A stretch of DNA of 64,000 nt from Granulosicoccus antarcticus IMCC3135 (lineage in GTDB: Bacteria; Pseudomonadota; Gammaproteobacteria; Granulosicoccales; Granulosicoccaceae), in assembly GCF_002215215.1 (NCBI RefSeq), contig NZ_CP018632.1, forward strand, positions 5,204,501 to 5,268,500, written 5' to 3'. Of this stretch, positions 1 to 8,496 are shown piece by piece. A program made the position numbers and the translations under genes. How positions within the stretch are numbered: the stretch's first letter is position 1; every line of letters begins with the position of its first letter. Below the pieces are notes generated by a model. It saw nothing but the letters and a program-made list of their open reading frames with translations. It had not been told where the DNA came from and did no database searches.

Positions 1-461
1 TCGTTCCTGGCTAACGCTTCCAGTGCTTTCAAAGTGGCCAGCTGTGCACCCAGCAGATGTGCGGTGGATAAATTCAACCAGGGTTTGGACTGCCGAGCTT
101 CATGCTGCAGGGAAGTTTCAAAAGCCTGTATGGCATGACTGTACTGTCCCTGCCGGGTCAGCGTATTCCCTAATCTGAACCAGGCATAGGCATCATTGGG
201 CACTTGCTCGAGAACAACCCGATAGTGTGCCGATGCGCGCCCCCAGCGGCCAGCGGCATAAGCGGCATCGGCTTCATTCAACTCATTAACAAGCTGCTGA
301 GACTGTGCATGGGTATTTGATTTGTTGTGCGCCGGAGTCAATACATCATCACTACCGAATGAAATAGCACAGGACTGCAGAGCCAAGATTGCCATCAGAG
401 TGATCAAGCAGACAAACTGGCGATGCCAATAGAGGGCCTCAATACGGCTTATCCGGCTCAC
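1..461 (-). CDS. TPR lipoprotein, TadD-like (3' end cut by window edge)
   Basis: Partial gene running off the left edge. I read a GTG start at 461 whose GTGA overlaps the stop of the DUF192 gene by 4 bases, a sign of translational coupling. The protein begins with a hydrophobic stretch ending in a lipobox-like LQSC, so it is probably a lipoprotein. Further on, AYAAGRWGRASAHYRVVLEQ and AWFRLGNTLTRQGQYSHAIQ are typical tetratricopeptide repeats. In Tad loci the TPR lipoprotein TadD helps outer-membrane pilus assembly, and position after tadC fits that. The C-terminus is not visible, so the repeat number and exact family remain open. Confidence 0.75.
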   Translation of the reverse strand, partial: MSRISRIEALYWHRQFVCLITLMAILALQSCAISFGSDDVLTPAHNKSNTHAQSQQLVNELNEADAAYAAGRWGRASAHYRVVLEQVPNDAYAWFRLGNTLTRQGQYSHAIQAFETSLQHEARQSKPWLNLSTAHLLGAQLATLKALEALARN

Positions 462-853
462 ACCCACAGACCCTTGCTCGGAACAAATTTCTGCCCCACC
501 TCCAGTCCGATTCGCACGGCAGTCCCGGCGGCCATCTCTACGGCAACCACGCCTTTCAAACATGACAGGCCACTGCGTGGACTGACGGTTGCCAGCTTGA
601 GGATGATGCCGCTACTATCCATGAAAATCACATCAATGGGCTTGTTCAAGCCGAACGTATGAATGGCCTTGCAGGGACGAATAATCAAGGCATCAGTCGG
701 ACCCAGTGGCGGTACGCCATGCAGGCCCCGCAGGCGTCTGACAAAGGTATTGGCATCATAGGCATACAGCAAAGGGGCGCTGAGTCGTCGCAGTATGACT
801 TTGTTTTCAAGAAACTGATTCTCCCATTTCGTCAGGTATCTACCTATCATCAT
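458..853 (-). CDS. DUF192 family protein
   Basis: 131-residue protein with a C-terminal DUF192 domain: the run from about residue 60 (ALIIRPCKAIHTFGLNKPID, then VIFMD and, later, a CLKGVVAVEMAAG segment) matches the conserved pattern in which a His-Thr-Phe-Gly motif precedes a PID strand. DUF192 proteins are small and usually secreted or periplasmic, with no settled function. This copy has no clear signal peptide. ATG at 853 overlaps the upstream lipoprotein stop by 4 bases (ATGA), and its own stop overlaps the TPR gene start, so it belongs to the Tad operon. Confidence 0.75.
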   Translation of the reverse strand: MMIGRYLTKWENQFLENKVILRRLSAPLLYAYDANTFVRRLRGLHGVPPLGPTDALIIRPCKAIHTFGLNKPIDVIFMDSSGIILKLATVSPRSGLSCLKGVVAVEMAAGTAVRIGLEVGQKFVPSKGLWV

Positions 854-1476
854 GTTTTCTCATCCGTTGGTTCATCGATTGTCACTTCGGGCTGAATAAT
901 GTCATCGGCCACCACTTCAATACTTGAACGGGCACTGACGCCGCCGGTGAACGCAAAGACTTCACCTTGAAACGAGCACGACAGATTGACGCGCATCAAT
1001 AACATGCGCGATCCGGTCCATTGATCTGTTTTCACTCGGGCAATATCCGCATCAAAACCACTGATATATTCGGACTCCTCATCGACGACACCATTGCTAT
1101 TCAGGTCGTCATAAAGCTCAAGCGTTGACAGGCCCGTATAGGTATTTTCAGCAAAGTCGACATAGATGCTTAGTTCAGCATCACCGATGGGGGAACCATT
1201 ACTGGTGCTCAATTGCAGGAGGATGGGAATATCCAGGTGATACTCTGAGTCGAACAGACACTGTCCTTCGGCATTACGCCGTTCGGTAATCTGGGTGGAA
1301 TGTGTTTCCGGTGTCAGAGTGAGGTTGGCATCCACGGGAACCGTATCGTTGCTGCAACTGCTCAGCAATAAGGTTCCGCTCAGAAGCAAGGTAGTGCTCA
1401 GCCCCCGGAAACCCGACGCTCTCCAACCGCGCTTTGACGCTGTATTCTCTGACTTTTCACGGGGTTCGGTCTGCAT
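850..1476 (-). CDS. putative lipoprotein of the Tad locus
   Basis: 208-residue protein, not recognised. It has an N-terminal basic region, a hydrophobic stretch and a lipobox LLSSC (Cys near residue 41), so it is probably a lipoprotein. The body is beta-rich, with two further Cys (near 74 and 167) that could pair in the periplasm. The segment DLNSNGVVDEESE resembles a calcium-binding loop of dockerin/EF-hand type. An AGGA-type ribosome site precedes the ATG. Position between tadC and the DUF192 gene, with overlap downstream, suggests an accessory role in pilus assembly, but this is inferred from context only. Confidence 0.6.
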   Translation of the reverse strand: MQTEPREKSENTASKRGWRASGFRGLSTTLLLSGTLLLSSCSNDTVPVDANLTLTPETHSTQITERRNAEGQCLFDSEYHLDIPILLQLSTSNGSPIGDAELSIYVDFAENTYTGLSTLELYDDLNSNGVVDEESEYISGFDADIARVKTDQWTGSRMLLMRVNLSCSFQGEVFAFTGGVSARSSIEVVADDIIQPEVTIDEPTDEKT

Positions 1477-1550
1477 GATTCCTGTCCTTGGAGTTGCGTC
1501 GGGTTTGAGGCTTGCGGTGCGGCCTGCTCAAATAGTGATGAATTGAAAAT

Positions 1551-2462
1551 TCAATTAGGCCAAGAATAGGCCCATACCAGTGGTGCCCAGGTCACAATGC
1601 CTTCCTGCAAAGCCTTGCTGAGCAGGATGAAACCGATGACAAACCCGGTTGTCGGAAAGATGAACATGACCAAGGGCGCAAGCAACTTGACCGGGGCTTC
1701 CATGGCTTTCTTTTCAGCCAACTGAAAACGCTGGCTGCGTAGCTGCTGGGCTTGCGCTCTTAAAATGGGACCCAGACTGGAGCCGGTTTTCTCCGCCTGA
1801 ATCAAGCCTGTCACTACATTGCCCACGGCAGAGTGCCCGGTTCGCTCCGCCAGATCACGCAAGGCATCCGCCCGTGTCTTGCCTGAGCGAATATCACGCA
1901 GCACTCGACTGAACTCGCGGCGCAGCGGTGTGTCGCTGGTTTTCTGTACAGCCTGAGTCAAGCCACCCGTCAGGTTGGTACCCGCCTCCACCGCCAGTGT
2001 GATGACATCCAGGTAGAACGGCAGGGTGCGCAAGATGGCGGTGGTCCGAGTGCGCGTCAATTCGCGTAGCCAGAGCTCGGGATAGAAGAACCCACCGATG
2101 CCCGCCATAAATCCCACGATATAGCTGGCGCCACCAATGTGCAGACCAGCAAAGGCGACCGTCAAACCAAAAAACAAGGCGGCCAGCAGTTTGGAGGCAA
2201 AGAACTGCTGTGCCGACAAGCTGTATTCCACGCCACCGCGCTTGAGTCTCGCCATGGTCAACTGGACTTGCGTCTCACTCATCCAATGTCCGGTGTAATG
2301 CACCAGTGCTTGAATCAATGGCCACATCAGCCGGAAACCCAATGCGGGTCGATCCAGAAAGTGACGATCTTCATCAGGTACATGATGAAAGAAGGAATAG
2401 GCCTGCCAAACAATGATGGCAACAAACCCGCCGAACAGCAGACTGATCAGAAGAACACTCAT
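1551..2462 (-). CDS. tadC: Tad secretion inner-membrane platform protein TadC
   Basis: 303-residue type II/IV secretion F-domain (GspF-like) protein. The GspF-type region FYLDVITLAVEAGTNLTGGL followed by VLRDIRSGKTRADALRDLAE and GPILRAQAQQLRSQR is characteristic, with hydrophobic segments at the N-terminus, around residues 90-120 and near the C-terminus. TadC pairs with TadB to form the inner-membrane platform on which the TadA ATPase acts. I chose the ATG at 2462 rather than an upstream in-frame ATG because it overlaps the tadB stop as ATGA and places the hydrophobic N-terminus (MSVLLISLLFGGF) at the start. Confidence 0.9.
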   Translation of the reverse strand: MSVLLISLLFGGFVAIIVWQAYSFFHHVPDEDRHFLDRPALGFRLMWPLIQALVHYTGHWMSETQVQLTMARLKRGGVEYSLSAQQFFASKLLAALFFGLTVAFAGLHIGGASYIVGFMAGIGGFFYPELWLRELTRTRTTAILRTLPFYLDVITLAVEAGTNLTGGLTQAVQKTSDTPLRREFSRVLRDIRSGKTRADALRDLAERTGHSAVGNVVTGLIQAEKTGSSLGPILRAQAQQLRSQRFQLAEKKAMEAPVKLLAPLVMFIFPTTGFVIGFILLSKALQEGIVTWAPLVWAYSWPN

Positions 2463-3307
2463 ATATCTATATTCACGATTTTGCGAATGATCAAGCCACC
2501 AATACCCACCATGACAACGATGACCACCAGAAAGACCCACCCCAGTAGAGTGTTGAATATGGGTAGCGTGGCCTTGGGTTCGAAGTAGATCAGCGGCATG
2601 AGGATGGCGAATGGCAGTGCTGAGACCACCACGCCCTGCAGGCGACCTTGTGCGGTCAAGGCACCTACCTTGCCTTCCATTTCCAGTTTACGGCGGATCG
2701 TCTCCGATAAGCTCAACAGAATCTCAGCCAGATTGCCGCCAATATCATTGGCAATCAGAGCGGCGGATACCACCAGATCCATCTCTTCACTTTGTACGCG
2801 CTCTGCCAGGCTATCCAGGGCATCTTCCAGGCGGGCACCGACCCGTTGTTCTCGCAGCAGCAACGACAGCTCCTGCCCCAGAGGCCCTTTCTGCTCATCT
2901 ACATAGGACTGCATTGCCATCGTGAAGGTAGAACCAGCACGCATGGCACCGGAGATCTGTGTCAGGGCATCCGGTAGTCCCTGGTTGATCTTGACTCGTC
3001 GCCGTTTGGCCAGTTGCGCAAACATCACTCGGGGCGCCATGAACAGGACAAGCATGGCAAGCGATGACAGAAACAGACCAAAACCTGCTACGAATAGAAA
3101 CACCGGTATCAGAATAATGGCAGCGATATAGATAATCATCAGCTTGCGCGTATCAGTGAACAGGAACAGCTTGCGCATGTTCGATTCTGCCGAAACCGAG
3201 AGCCTTTCCGAATACTGATCAACCGCTTCGGTGGTGGTGCTCATGCAGAAGTAGGCCACGAACGAGATGCTGATGAACAATATCAACATGACCCCATAGA
3301 GCATCAT
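2459..3307 (-). CDS. tadB: Tad secretion inner-membrane platform protein TadB
   Basis: 282-residue GspF-domain protein: N-terminal membrane segment, two further membrane segments around residues 58-95, the conserved ALTQISGAMRAGSTFTMAMQ region, then EEMDLVVSAALIANDIGGNL and RLQGVVVSALPFAILMPLIY. This is the usual TadB architecture; with TadC it forms the inner-membrane platform of the Flp pilus machine. The ATG at 3307 overlaps the stop of the TadA gene by 4 bases and its own stop overlaps the tadC start, so the three genes are translationally coupled. Confidence 0.92.
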   Translation of the reverse strand: MMLYGVMLILFISISFVAYFCMSTTTEAVDQYSERLSVSAESNMRKLFLFTDTRKLMIIYIAAIILIPVFLFVAGFGLFLSSLAMLVLFMAPRVMFAQLAKRRRVKINQGLPDALTQISGAMRAGSTFTMAMQSYVDEQKGPLGQELSLLLREQRVGARLEDALDSLAERVQSEEMDLVVSAALIANDIGGNLAEILLSLSETIRRKLEMEGKVGALTAQGRLQGVVVSALPFAILMPLIYFEPKATLPIFNTLLGWVFLVVIVVMVGIGGLIIRKIVNIDI

Positions 3308-5172
3308 CCCAAACCTCCTTCAGCACGTGACCTGAAGGCCGACAAATCCACTTCCATGCCTATACTGCGCAGCTCTTCGTAGAAAGTCGGGATAGCGCCG
3401 GTGGCCGAGAAATAACCACGTACCCGTCTTTGCTCATTGACGCCCTGTTGTTCAAAACGAAAGATGTCCTGAAGTTGTACGGTGCCGCTTTCCACCCCGA
3501 CAACTTCGGTAATACGGGTAATTTTGCGCGAACCGCAGGGAAAACGTGTCTGCTGAATAATGAGATCGACCGCCGAGGCCACCTGCTCACGAATCGCTGT
3601 GACTGGCAGGTCCATACCCGCCATCAGAATCAGGACTTCCAGTCGCGACAACACATCACGAGGCGTATTTGCATGAATAGTGGTCAGAGACCCATCGTGT
3701 CCGGTGTTCATGGCCTGCAACATGTCAATGGCCTCGCCACCGCGGCACTCGCCCACCACAATTCGATCCGGGCGCATGCGCAGGGAATTTTTCACCAGAT
3801 CGCGAATAGGCACAGCCCCCTTGCCCTCCAGATTGGAAGGTCTGGATTCTAGCGATACCAGGTTTGGCTGCACCAGCTTCAACTCCGCTGCATCCTCAAT
3901 GGTGACGATACGATCCGTATCGGGAATGAAATTGGACAGCACGTTCAGCAAGGTGGTCTTGCCTGAACCGGTCCCGCCCGAAACAATGATGTTCTTGCGC
4001 ATCTCCACACACACACGCAGAAAATCAACCATGGCCTGACTCACCGAATCGCAAGCCACCAGATCCGAGAATTGCAGGCGGTGCTTGGGAAATTTGCGAA
4101 TAGTCAGACTCGGCCCCTTCAGAGCCAACGGTGGAATAATCGCATTGACTCGCGAGCCATCCTTGAGCCGTGCATCGACAATGGGACTGCTTTCATCGAT
4201 ACGCCTGCCCAGTGGGGTGATGATGCGTTCGATGACGGCAAACACGGTGGCATCGCTACTGAAGTGCGCGCTGGATCGCTCAAGTCGGCCTGCGCGTTCT
4301 ACAAAAATCTCACGATAATTATTCACCATGATCTCAGTGACCGACTCATCACTCAAAAATTGCTCCAGTGGCCCAAGACCCACTGACTCATTCAGCACAT
4401 TCTCACTCAGCTGCACCCGATCCAGCGAGTCGGGCAGTTGTGAGGACAGGCTGCGAATGATTTCACTGATTAATTGACTGGACTCGGTACGCAGCTGCTC
4501 ATCGGACATGCGATTGACATCCTTGCGTCGCAGATCCATCTGGAACAGCAACTGCTCATGAATGATCCGGCCCCAATAGGCCAGGGCCTGATCAAATTTC
4601 TTGTCGTCTGCATCCTCAAGATTGGCTTGCGAAACTTCCTCGTTTTGTGCGCCGTTATCACTTGTAATACCAGCCCCTGCCTCTTCAAAGTCACCTACTG
4701 TCTGGCCTGCTGTTGAACTCTGCCCTGCAGAGGCGGGACTCATCTCCTGTCTGTCAAACCTTCTGGCAGCATTCGCTGAGGGTCCAGCGCTCTTGTCCTG
4801 AGAGGCATCGGCATCCTGGTGGGCATTGCCACCCTGAGAGGCATTCATTGAATTCAACTCGGCCTCATTACTACTCATCATTCGCACGCTGCGAAACGAG
4901 ACACTGATATCACCCACTTCGATCTCATCCAGATCGGACAGCGGGCCATAGTCAACGATGCGCTCCCGGTTAATCCAGGTGCCACTCAGGCTGCCCAGAT
5001 CGCGCAGATATACGCCATCCTGCTCAAGCCGCAGCTCGGCATGGCGTTTACTCATCAGGCGACTATCGATAATCAAATCATTGTTGCGGGCACTACCGAC
5101 TGAGCAGTGGCTGCCCTTCGCCTGGAAGAGCTTGCGGCGGCTATTGCCCTGCTGATAATAGAAATCAAACAT
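3304..5172 (-). CDS. tadA: FHA domain-TadA/CpaF fusion, pilus secretion ATPase
   Basis: 622-residue protein, longer than a usual TadA (about 420-480). Residues about 20-95 form a forkhead-associated domain: VGSARNNDLIID, SKRHAELRLE and DLGSLSGTWINRERI match the Gly-Ser-x-x-x-Asn, Ser-x-x-His and Ser-x-Gly-Thr positions that bind phosphothreonine. A Ser/Ala/Asp-rich linker follows (about 97-190), then the CpaF-type ATPase with Walker A SGGTGSGKTT (about 398-407), Asp boxes and the His box GHDGSLTTIHANTPRD. It powers Flp pilus assembly in the cytoplasm at the inner membrane. The FHA fusion suggests that assembly or localisation responds to a phosphoprotein, perhaps replacing TadZ, which is absent here. 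Confidence 0.93.
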   Translation of the reverse strand: MFDFYYQQGNSRRKLFQAKGSHCSVGSARNNDLIIDSRLMSKRHAELRLEQDGVYLRDLGSLSGTWINRERIVDYGPLSDLDEIEVGDISVSFRSVRMMSSNEAELNSMNASQGGNAHQDADASQDKSAGPSANAARRFDRQEMSPASAGQSSTAGQTVGDFEEAGAGITSDNGAQNEEVSQANLEDADDKKFDQALAYWGRIIHEQLLFQMDLRRKDVNRMSDEQLRTESSQLISEIIRSLSSQLPDSLDRVQLSENVLNESVGLGPLEQFLSDESVTEIMVNNYREIFVERAGRLERSSAHFSSDATVFAVIERIITPLGRRIDESSPIVDARLKDGSRVNAIIPPLALKGPSLTIRKFPKHRLQFSDLVACDSVSQAMVDFLRVCVEMRKNIIVSGGTGSGKTTLLNVLSNFIPDTDRIVTIEDAAELKLVQPNLVSLESRPSNLEGKGAVPIRDLVKNSLRMRPDRIVVGECRGGEAIDMLQAMNTGHDGSLTTIHANTPRDVLSRLEVLILMAGMDLPVTAIREQVASAVDLIIQQTRFPCGSRKITRITEVVGVESGTVQLQDIFRFEQQGVNEQRRVRGYFSATGAIPTFYEELRSIGMEVDLSAFRSRAEGGLG

Positions 5173-5223
5173 GGAGTGATCCTGTGCAAAATTAGGGGGC
5201 GTGAATTAATCAGGTATCCAATT

Positions 5224-6666
5224 TCAATCGAGAAGGGGTATCTGTTGACGTGCAAGCTCCACCCGCTCGTCAGAGGCATTCAGAATCTTTCGCTCACGAG
5301 GATTCATGAGCGTGCTGCTGGGTTCGACAATTTCTGGCGTGACGAATATCACCAGCTCACTGACGGCGTTCCTGGCATTCTGTGATCGAAACAGACCGCC
5401 AATAATGGGCAGATTGCCGATGCCCGGCAGCTTGTCGATATCCTTACTGCTCTCAGCGCTCATTAGTCCGGATATGACAATGGTCTCACCGGAGCGCACA
5501 TTGACCTGTGTCTGAGCTTTGCGTGTCAGCAAGCCCGGAGCTCCCTGCACGCTGACGGCCGGGTCCAGCTGGCTGATTTCCGTTTCCACCAGGGTGCGAA
5601 CATTGCCCTGTGCATCGATGCTGGGCGAGACGTTCAGCTTGATGCCGTATTCCTTGAACTGCACGACGGTCTGACCATTGGCCCCGACACTGGGGTAAGG
5701 CACTTCACCCCCAGCCAGAAACGAGGCCGTCCCACCACTGGTCGTGCTGAGCACCGGCTCTGCCAGGGTTGTGGCATCCCCTGTGGAAGCCATGAAATTG
5801 ATACGCGATGTCAGGCTTGAGGCAATTCCGAAATAGGTGGAAAACGGTTGGACCGTGTTCGGTAAATCAGCGGCAAACCCTTCACTGGGCAAGCGGTACA
5901 GATTGTTGCCAATAGCATCTCCTGCAATGGCAAAGCCGGGCCCTGCCGTACTGTCGCTCCAGTCGATACCCAGCTTCCCCAGAGCACTCTTGCGAAACTC
6001 GATCATGCGCACATGCATCCGCACCATGGTCTCCATGCGAATACGGGTTTCCGGATCCGAGGTACTAACGCGAATGTTGAAATCGGATTGCGTCTGGTCG
6101 CTATGCCACAAACGTAGTGAAGTACTGCCTTCGCTTTGCGCAATGACAAGCAACTCGCCCGTTTTCAACACCTCGGCCCGGACGATATCGCCATTGCCCA
6201 CAGCCACCCGAGTCACTTCAACCTGCCCCAGTACCTTGACTTCACCCGCGAACATATCAACGTTGATGGTGCTGACACTGGATGCGGCCAGTTGATTGCG
6301 ACGTTGTTGCCGCGCCGCAGCCAACTGCGCCTCGGTTACTGGCAACACGCTCTCTTCACTATCATCCAGAGTGCGTGTTGGCGTTTCCATCAACACAGGC
6401 TCTGGTTTAAACGCCACTTTCTCCCTGATGGGCCGCTCTGTACGCACAAGCGGTAGTGTGAGTGGAGCGATTGCAGTGACCGCCTGCCAGGAGGAGTCCA
6501 TTGGTTCCACTGGCAAGGAGTCGAGTGGTTCGACTGGTTGCGCCTTTGATCCACTGGTCACTTCAAACCAGCCATCGTTATCATCGGCATGCACGATCGG
6601 TCCGCTACTCAGCGCTAACACGGTTCCCATAAAAAACGACACCCACTGTCTGGCTGTTGTCCTCAT
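5224..6666 (-). CDS. cpaC: Tad pilus outer-membrane secretin RcpA/CpaC
   Basis: 480-residue secretin with a signal peptide (hydrophobic residues about 9-27, ending HA). The N-terminal pilus secretin domain (about 135-205, INVDMFAGEVKVLGQVEVTR) is followed by the secretin core with VPYPSVGANGQTVVQFKEYG and the C-terminal signature KLPGIGNLPIIGGLFRS. It forms the outer-membrane channel of the Flp pilus machine. Residues about 35-115 form a Pro/Glu/Thr-rich spacer. Its ATG shares one base with the stop of cpaB (TGATG), so the two are translated together. It lies 51 bases upstream of the TadA start. Confidence 0.93.
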   Translation of the reverse strand: MRTTARQWVSFFMGTVLALSSGPIVHADDNDGWFEVTSGSKAQPVEPLDSLPVEPMDSSWQAVTAIAPLTLPLVRTERPIREKVAFKPEPVLMETPTRTLDDSEESVLPVTEAQLAAARQQRRNQLAASSVSTINVDMFAGEVKVLGQVEVTRVAVGNGDIVRAEVLKTGELLVIAQSEGSTSLRLWHSDQTQSDFNIRVSTSDPETRIRMETMVRMHVRMIEFRKSALGKLGIDWSDSTAGPGFAIAGDAIGNNLYRLPSEGFAADLPNTVQPFSTYFGIASSLTSRINFMASTGDATTLAEPVLSTTSGGTASFLAGGEVPYPSVGANGQTVVQFKEYGIKLNVSPSIDAQGNVRTLVETEISQLDPAVSVQGAPGLLTRKAQTQVNVRSGETIVISGLMSAESSKDIDKLPGIGNLPIIGGLFRSQNARNAVSELVIFVTPEIVEPSSTLMNPRERKILNASDERVELARQQIPLLD

Positions 6667-7520
6667 CAGCTGCCTCCAATAATGTATTCAATACCGACTA
6701 CTTTTTTGGCAACCTTTCGCTGCGGCTTGGAGCTGGGTTTGGCTGCCACCGGTTCTGGCCTGATGTTCAACAGTTCGGCAACCGTCATGGCAGCCTCACT
6801 CATCGGTGCTTCATCGTCGGGATTTCTCAACATGGCCGTCAGCTTCCCCACTTGTTGGGCCAGCGTGATTTTCTGACCATCCTTGGGCGTCACATGCACC
6901 GTAATGGTGGAGAAGCTGCGAGTGCTGCCTCCGGAGGATTTATCTACCATCGTCTGGATGCCGGTGGCGATCACATTCAAACGCTGAATCAGCGGGAATA
7001 TCTGCTGATTAGCGCCAGAGCCAAAGCTGAGCAACAGATCGACCTTGTCCTGGGGTTGCAAAAAACCGGAGATGGAGTTGATTTCATCAACCTGCACGGT
7101 CATGGCTCGCAGCCCATCCTCAACCTTGCCACTGAAGGTCGGCGACAGGCCACCTTCCAGATGCGCCCAAAGCAGGGGGCGTCCTTCATCAATATCAAAA
7201 TCGATCCGCTGACCAATGGCCACATCGTAGGTACTGCCATTAACGGCATTGGAGTCAGCGTACTTCTCTGGAATTTCACGCATGGAAAGATCATTAGCCA
7301 GCAATACCTCTCCGCGTACCATTTTGCGAACCGGCACAACCACTTGCACCATCGGTTCTGTCTTGTCCAGCTGCCCCTTGTAGTAGGACACCTGCTCTTC
7401 AATATATTGTTTGGAGTAGAAGACACCCCCACCGCCCAGTGCCAGCGCAAAACCGAACATCAGCAGCTGTTTTTTCGGACGTTTTCGCTCGCGCCCACCA
7501 CGGGCTGGAATATCAATCAT
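6666..7520 (-). CDS. cpaB: Flp pilus assembly protein CpaB/RcpC
   Basis: 284-residue protein with a basic N-terminus, one membrane segment (about residues 19-36) and the CpaB arrangement: a SAF-like domain (VVVPVRKMVRGEVLLANDLS, then IGQRIDFDIDEGRPLLWAHL) followed by an RcpC/CpaB beta domain (about 130-215, AMTVQVDEINSISGFLQPQD and KVDLLLSFG). RcpC is a periplasmic or outer-membrane-associated partner of the secretin and is thought to contact peptidoglycan or modify the channel. The C-terminal tail is basic (RKVAKKVVG). The gene is directly upstream of and overlapping cpaC. Confidence 0.92.
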   Translation of the reverse strand: MIDIPARGGRERKRPKKQLLMFGFALALGGGGVFYSKQYIEEQVSYYKGQLDKTEPMVQVVVPVRKMVRGEVLLANDLSMREIPEKYADSNAVNGSTYDVAIGQRIDFDIDEGRPLLWAHLEGGLSPTFSGKVEDGLRAMTVQVDEINSISGFLQPQDKVDLLLSFGSGANQQIFPLIQRLNVIATGIQTMVDKSSGGSTRSFSTITVHVTPKDGQKITLAQQVGKLTAMLRNPDDEAPMSEAAMTVAELLNIRPEPVAAKPSSKPQRKVAKKVVGIEYIIGGS

Positions 7521-7553
7521 TGACTTTGTCTCGGCTAGGCCATTGTTTGAAGC

Positions 7554-7745
7554 TCATGGCAGGGAATACAGATAAGTGGTGTTCGCCTGGAACTGTCGAA
7601 GTGCACTCATCAGTGTCTCGACCAATGAACTACCCAGACCGGGCAATGGCAGAAACAACACGGTAACGACAACAAACGTCAGCACGGCATACTCAACACT
7701 GGTGGAACCGTTTTGCCGGTTGAAGGGCTGATGCAGCTCAGCCAT
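7554..7745 (-). CDS. small Flp-like prepilin or pseudopilin
   Basis: 63 residues if started at the ATG at 7745; in-frame ATGs at 7751 and 7760 are alternatives. After a short hydrophilic leader comes NGSTSVEYAVLTFVVVTVLF: a Gly followed by four residues and Glu-Tyr, then a long hydrophobic stretch, which is the G|xxxxEY processing motif of Flp prepilins. It is therefore a likely substrate of a TadV/CpaA-type peptidase. It differs from the main Flp pilin at 11622-11909 in having a Leu/Gln/Tyr-containing tail. Its start overlaps the end of the preceding gene by 8 bases. A minor pilin or a pseudopilin are equally possible. Confidence 0.65.
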   Translation of the reverse strand: MAELHQPFNRQNGSTSVEYAVLTFVVVTVLFLPLPGLGSSLVETLMSALRQFQANTTYLYSLP

Positions 7746-8496
7746 GATCATCCACTTCATTCAAGACAACGAGGGTGCCGTCGCTGGCAGCATTACTGAT
7801 GACGATTTCCATCTGTGCAGAATCCCGGTTCAGTAACAGGATTCTGCTGCCCTTATAGGTTTCACTGGACACCAGTGTCCAACCCTTCGCCTGCCAGTGT
7901 TTCTCAAACTGACGGGCCAGCGACTGCGCAGATTGCCGCGATGAATACACAGAAAGAACAGAGCTGCGTTTGCCATCTTGCGACTGTGTTGTCGACAGGC
8001 GTTCCAGGCCGGGCAAAGGTGTCTGTGATGACGGTGCCGAAGAGTCGGATTTGATTTGCATGGCGGACAGAAAACCACTGCTTTTGCCAGGATCTGAGAG
8101 CCTTAACTGCAAAACGATTTGAATATCACCCTGCAGGTGTCCGAGCATCAGCCATTCAGCCGTCCGATTCGCAAGCAGGCCGGGTCGCGGTCGATCGGGC
8201 CTCGTCAGGCCGGGCCTCGTCAGGCCTGGCGGCGACTTATCAGCTTCTGCCGGCCACAATTGATCGTAATAGGCAATAGTATCCTCGATGGATAATGAGG
8301 ATTCATAAGTGGCCAGAGCCATCGCCTGCTGATTATGGACAACATCATCGCCGACGGATTGCACTTGCGCGCCAAAGGGTATGGAGACAGCTGCCAGTGT
8401 CTCGCCCACCGTACTTGCCAGTAGCGTCGATGAAAGACTCATCCATGCGACAAAGAATGACAGTGGCAGAATAATCTGGCTTGTTGCAGTTTTCAT
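7738..8496 (-). CDS. secreted protein of unknown function in the Tad locus
   Basis: 252 residues, not recognised. The N-terminus has a signal peptide (hydrophobic residues about 8-27, LLAS). The middle holds a short in-frame duplication, GLTRPGLTRPDRPRPG (about residues 95-110), made by a near-perfect 15-base tandem repeat near 8195-8225. The C-terminal half looks like an alternating helix/strand domain (SARQFEKHW-like helix, then WTLVSSETYKGSRILLLNRD). ATG at 8496 overlaps the TadE-like stop as ATGA and its stop overlaps the small pilin gene, so it is part of the pilus operon. A periplasmic assembly role is inference from position. Confidence 0.6.
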   Translation of the reverse strand: MKTATSQIILPLSFFVAWMSLSSTLLASTVGETLAAVSIPFGAQVQSVGDDVVHNQQAMALATYESSLSIEDTIAYYDQLWPAEADKSPPGLTRPGLTRPDRPRPGLLANRTAEWLMLGHLQGDIQIVLQLRLSDPGKSSGFLSAMQIKSDSSAPSSQTPLPGLERLSTTQSQDGKRSSVLSVYSSRQSAQSLARQFEKHWQAKGWTLVSSETYKGSRILLLNRDSAQMEIVISNAASDGTLVVLNEVDDHG

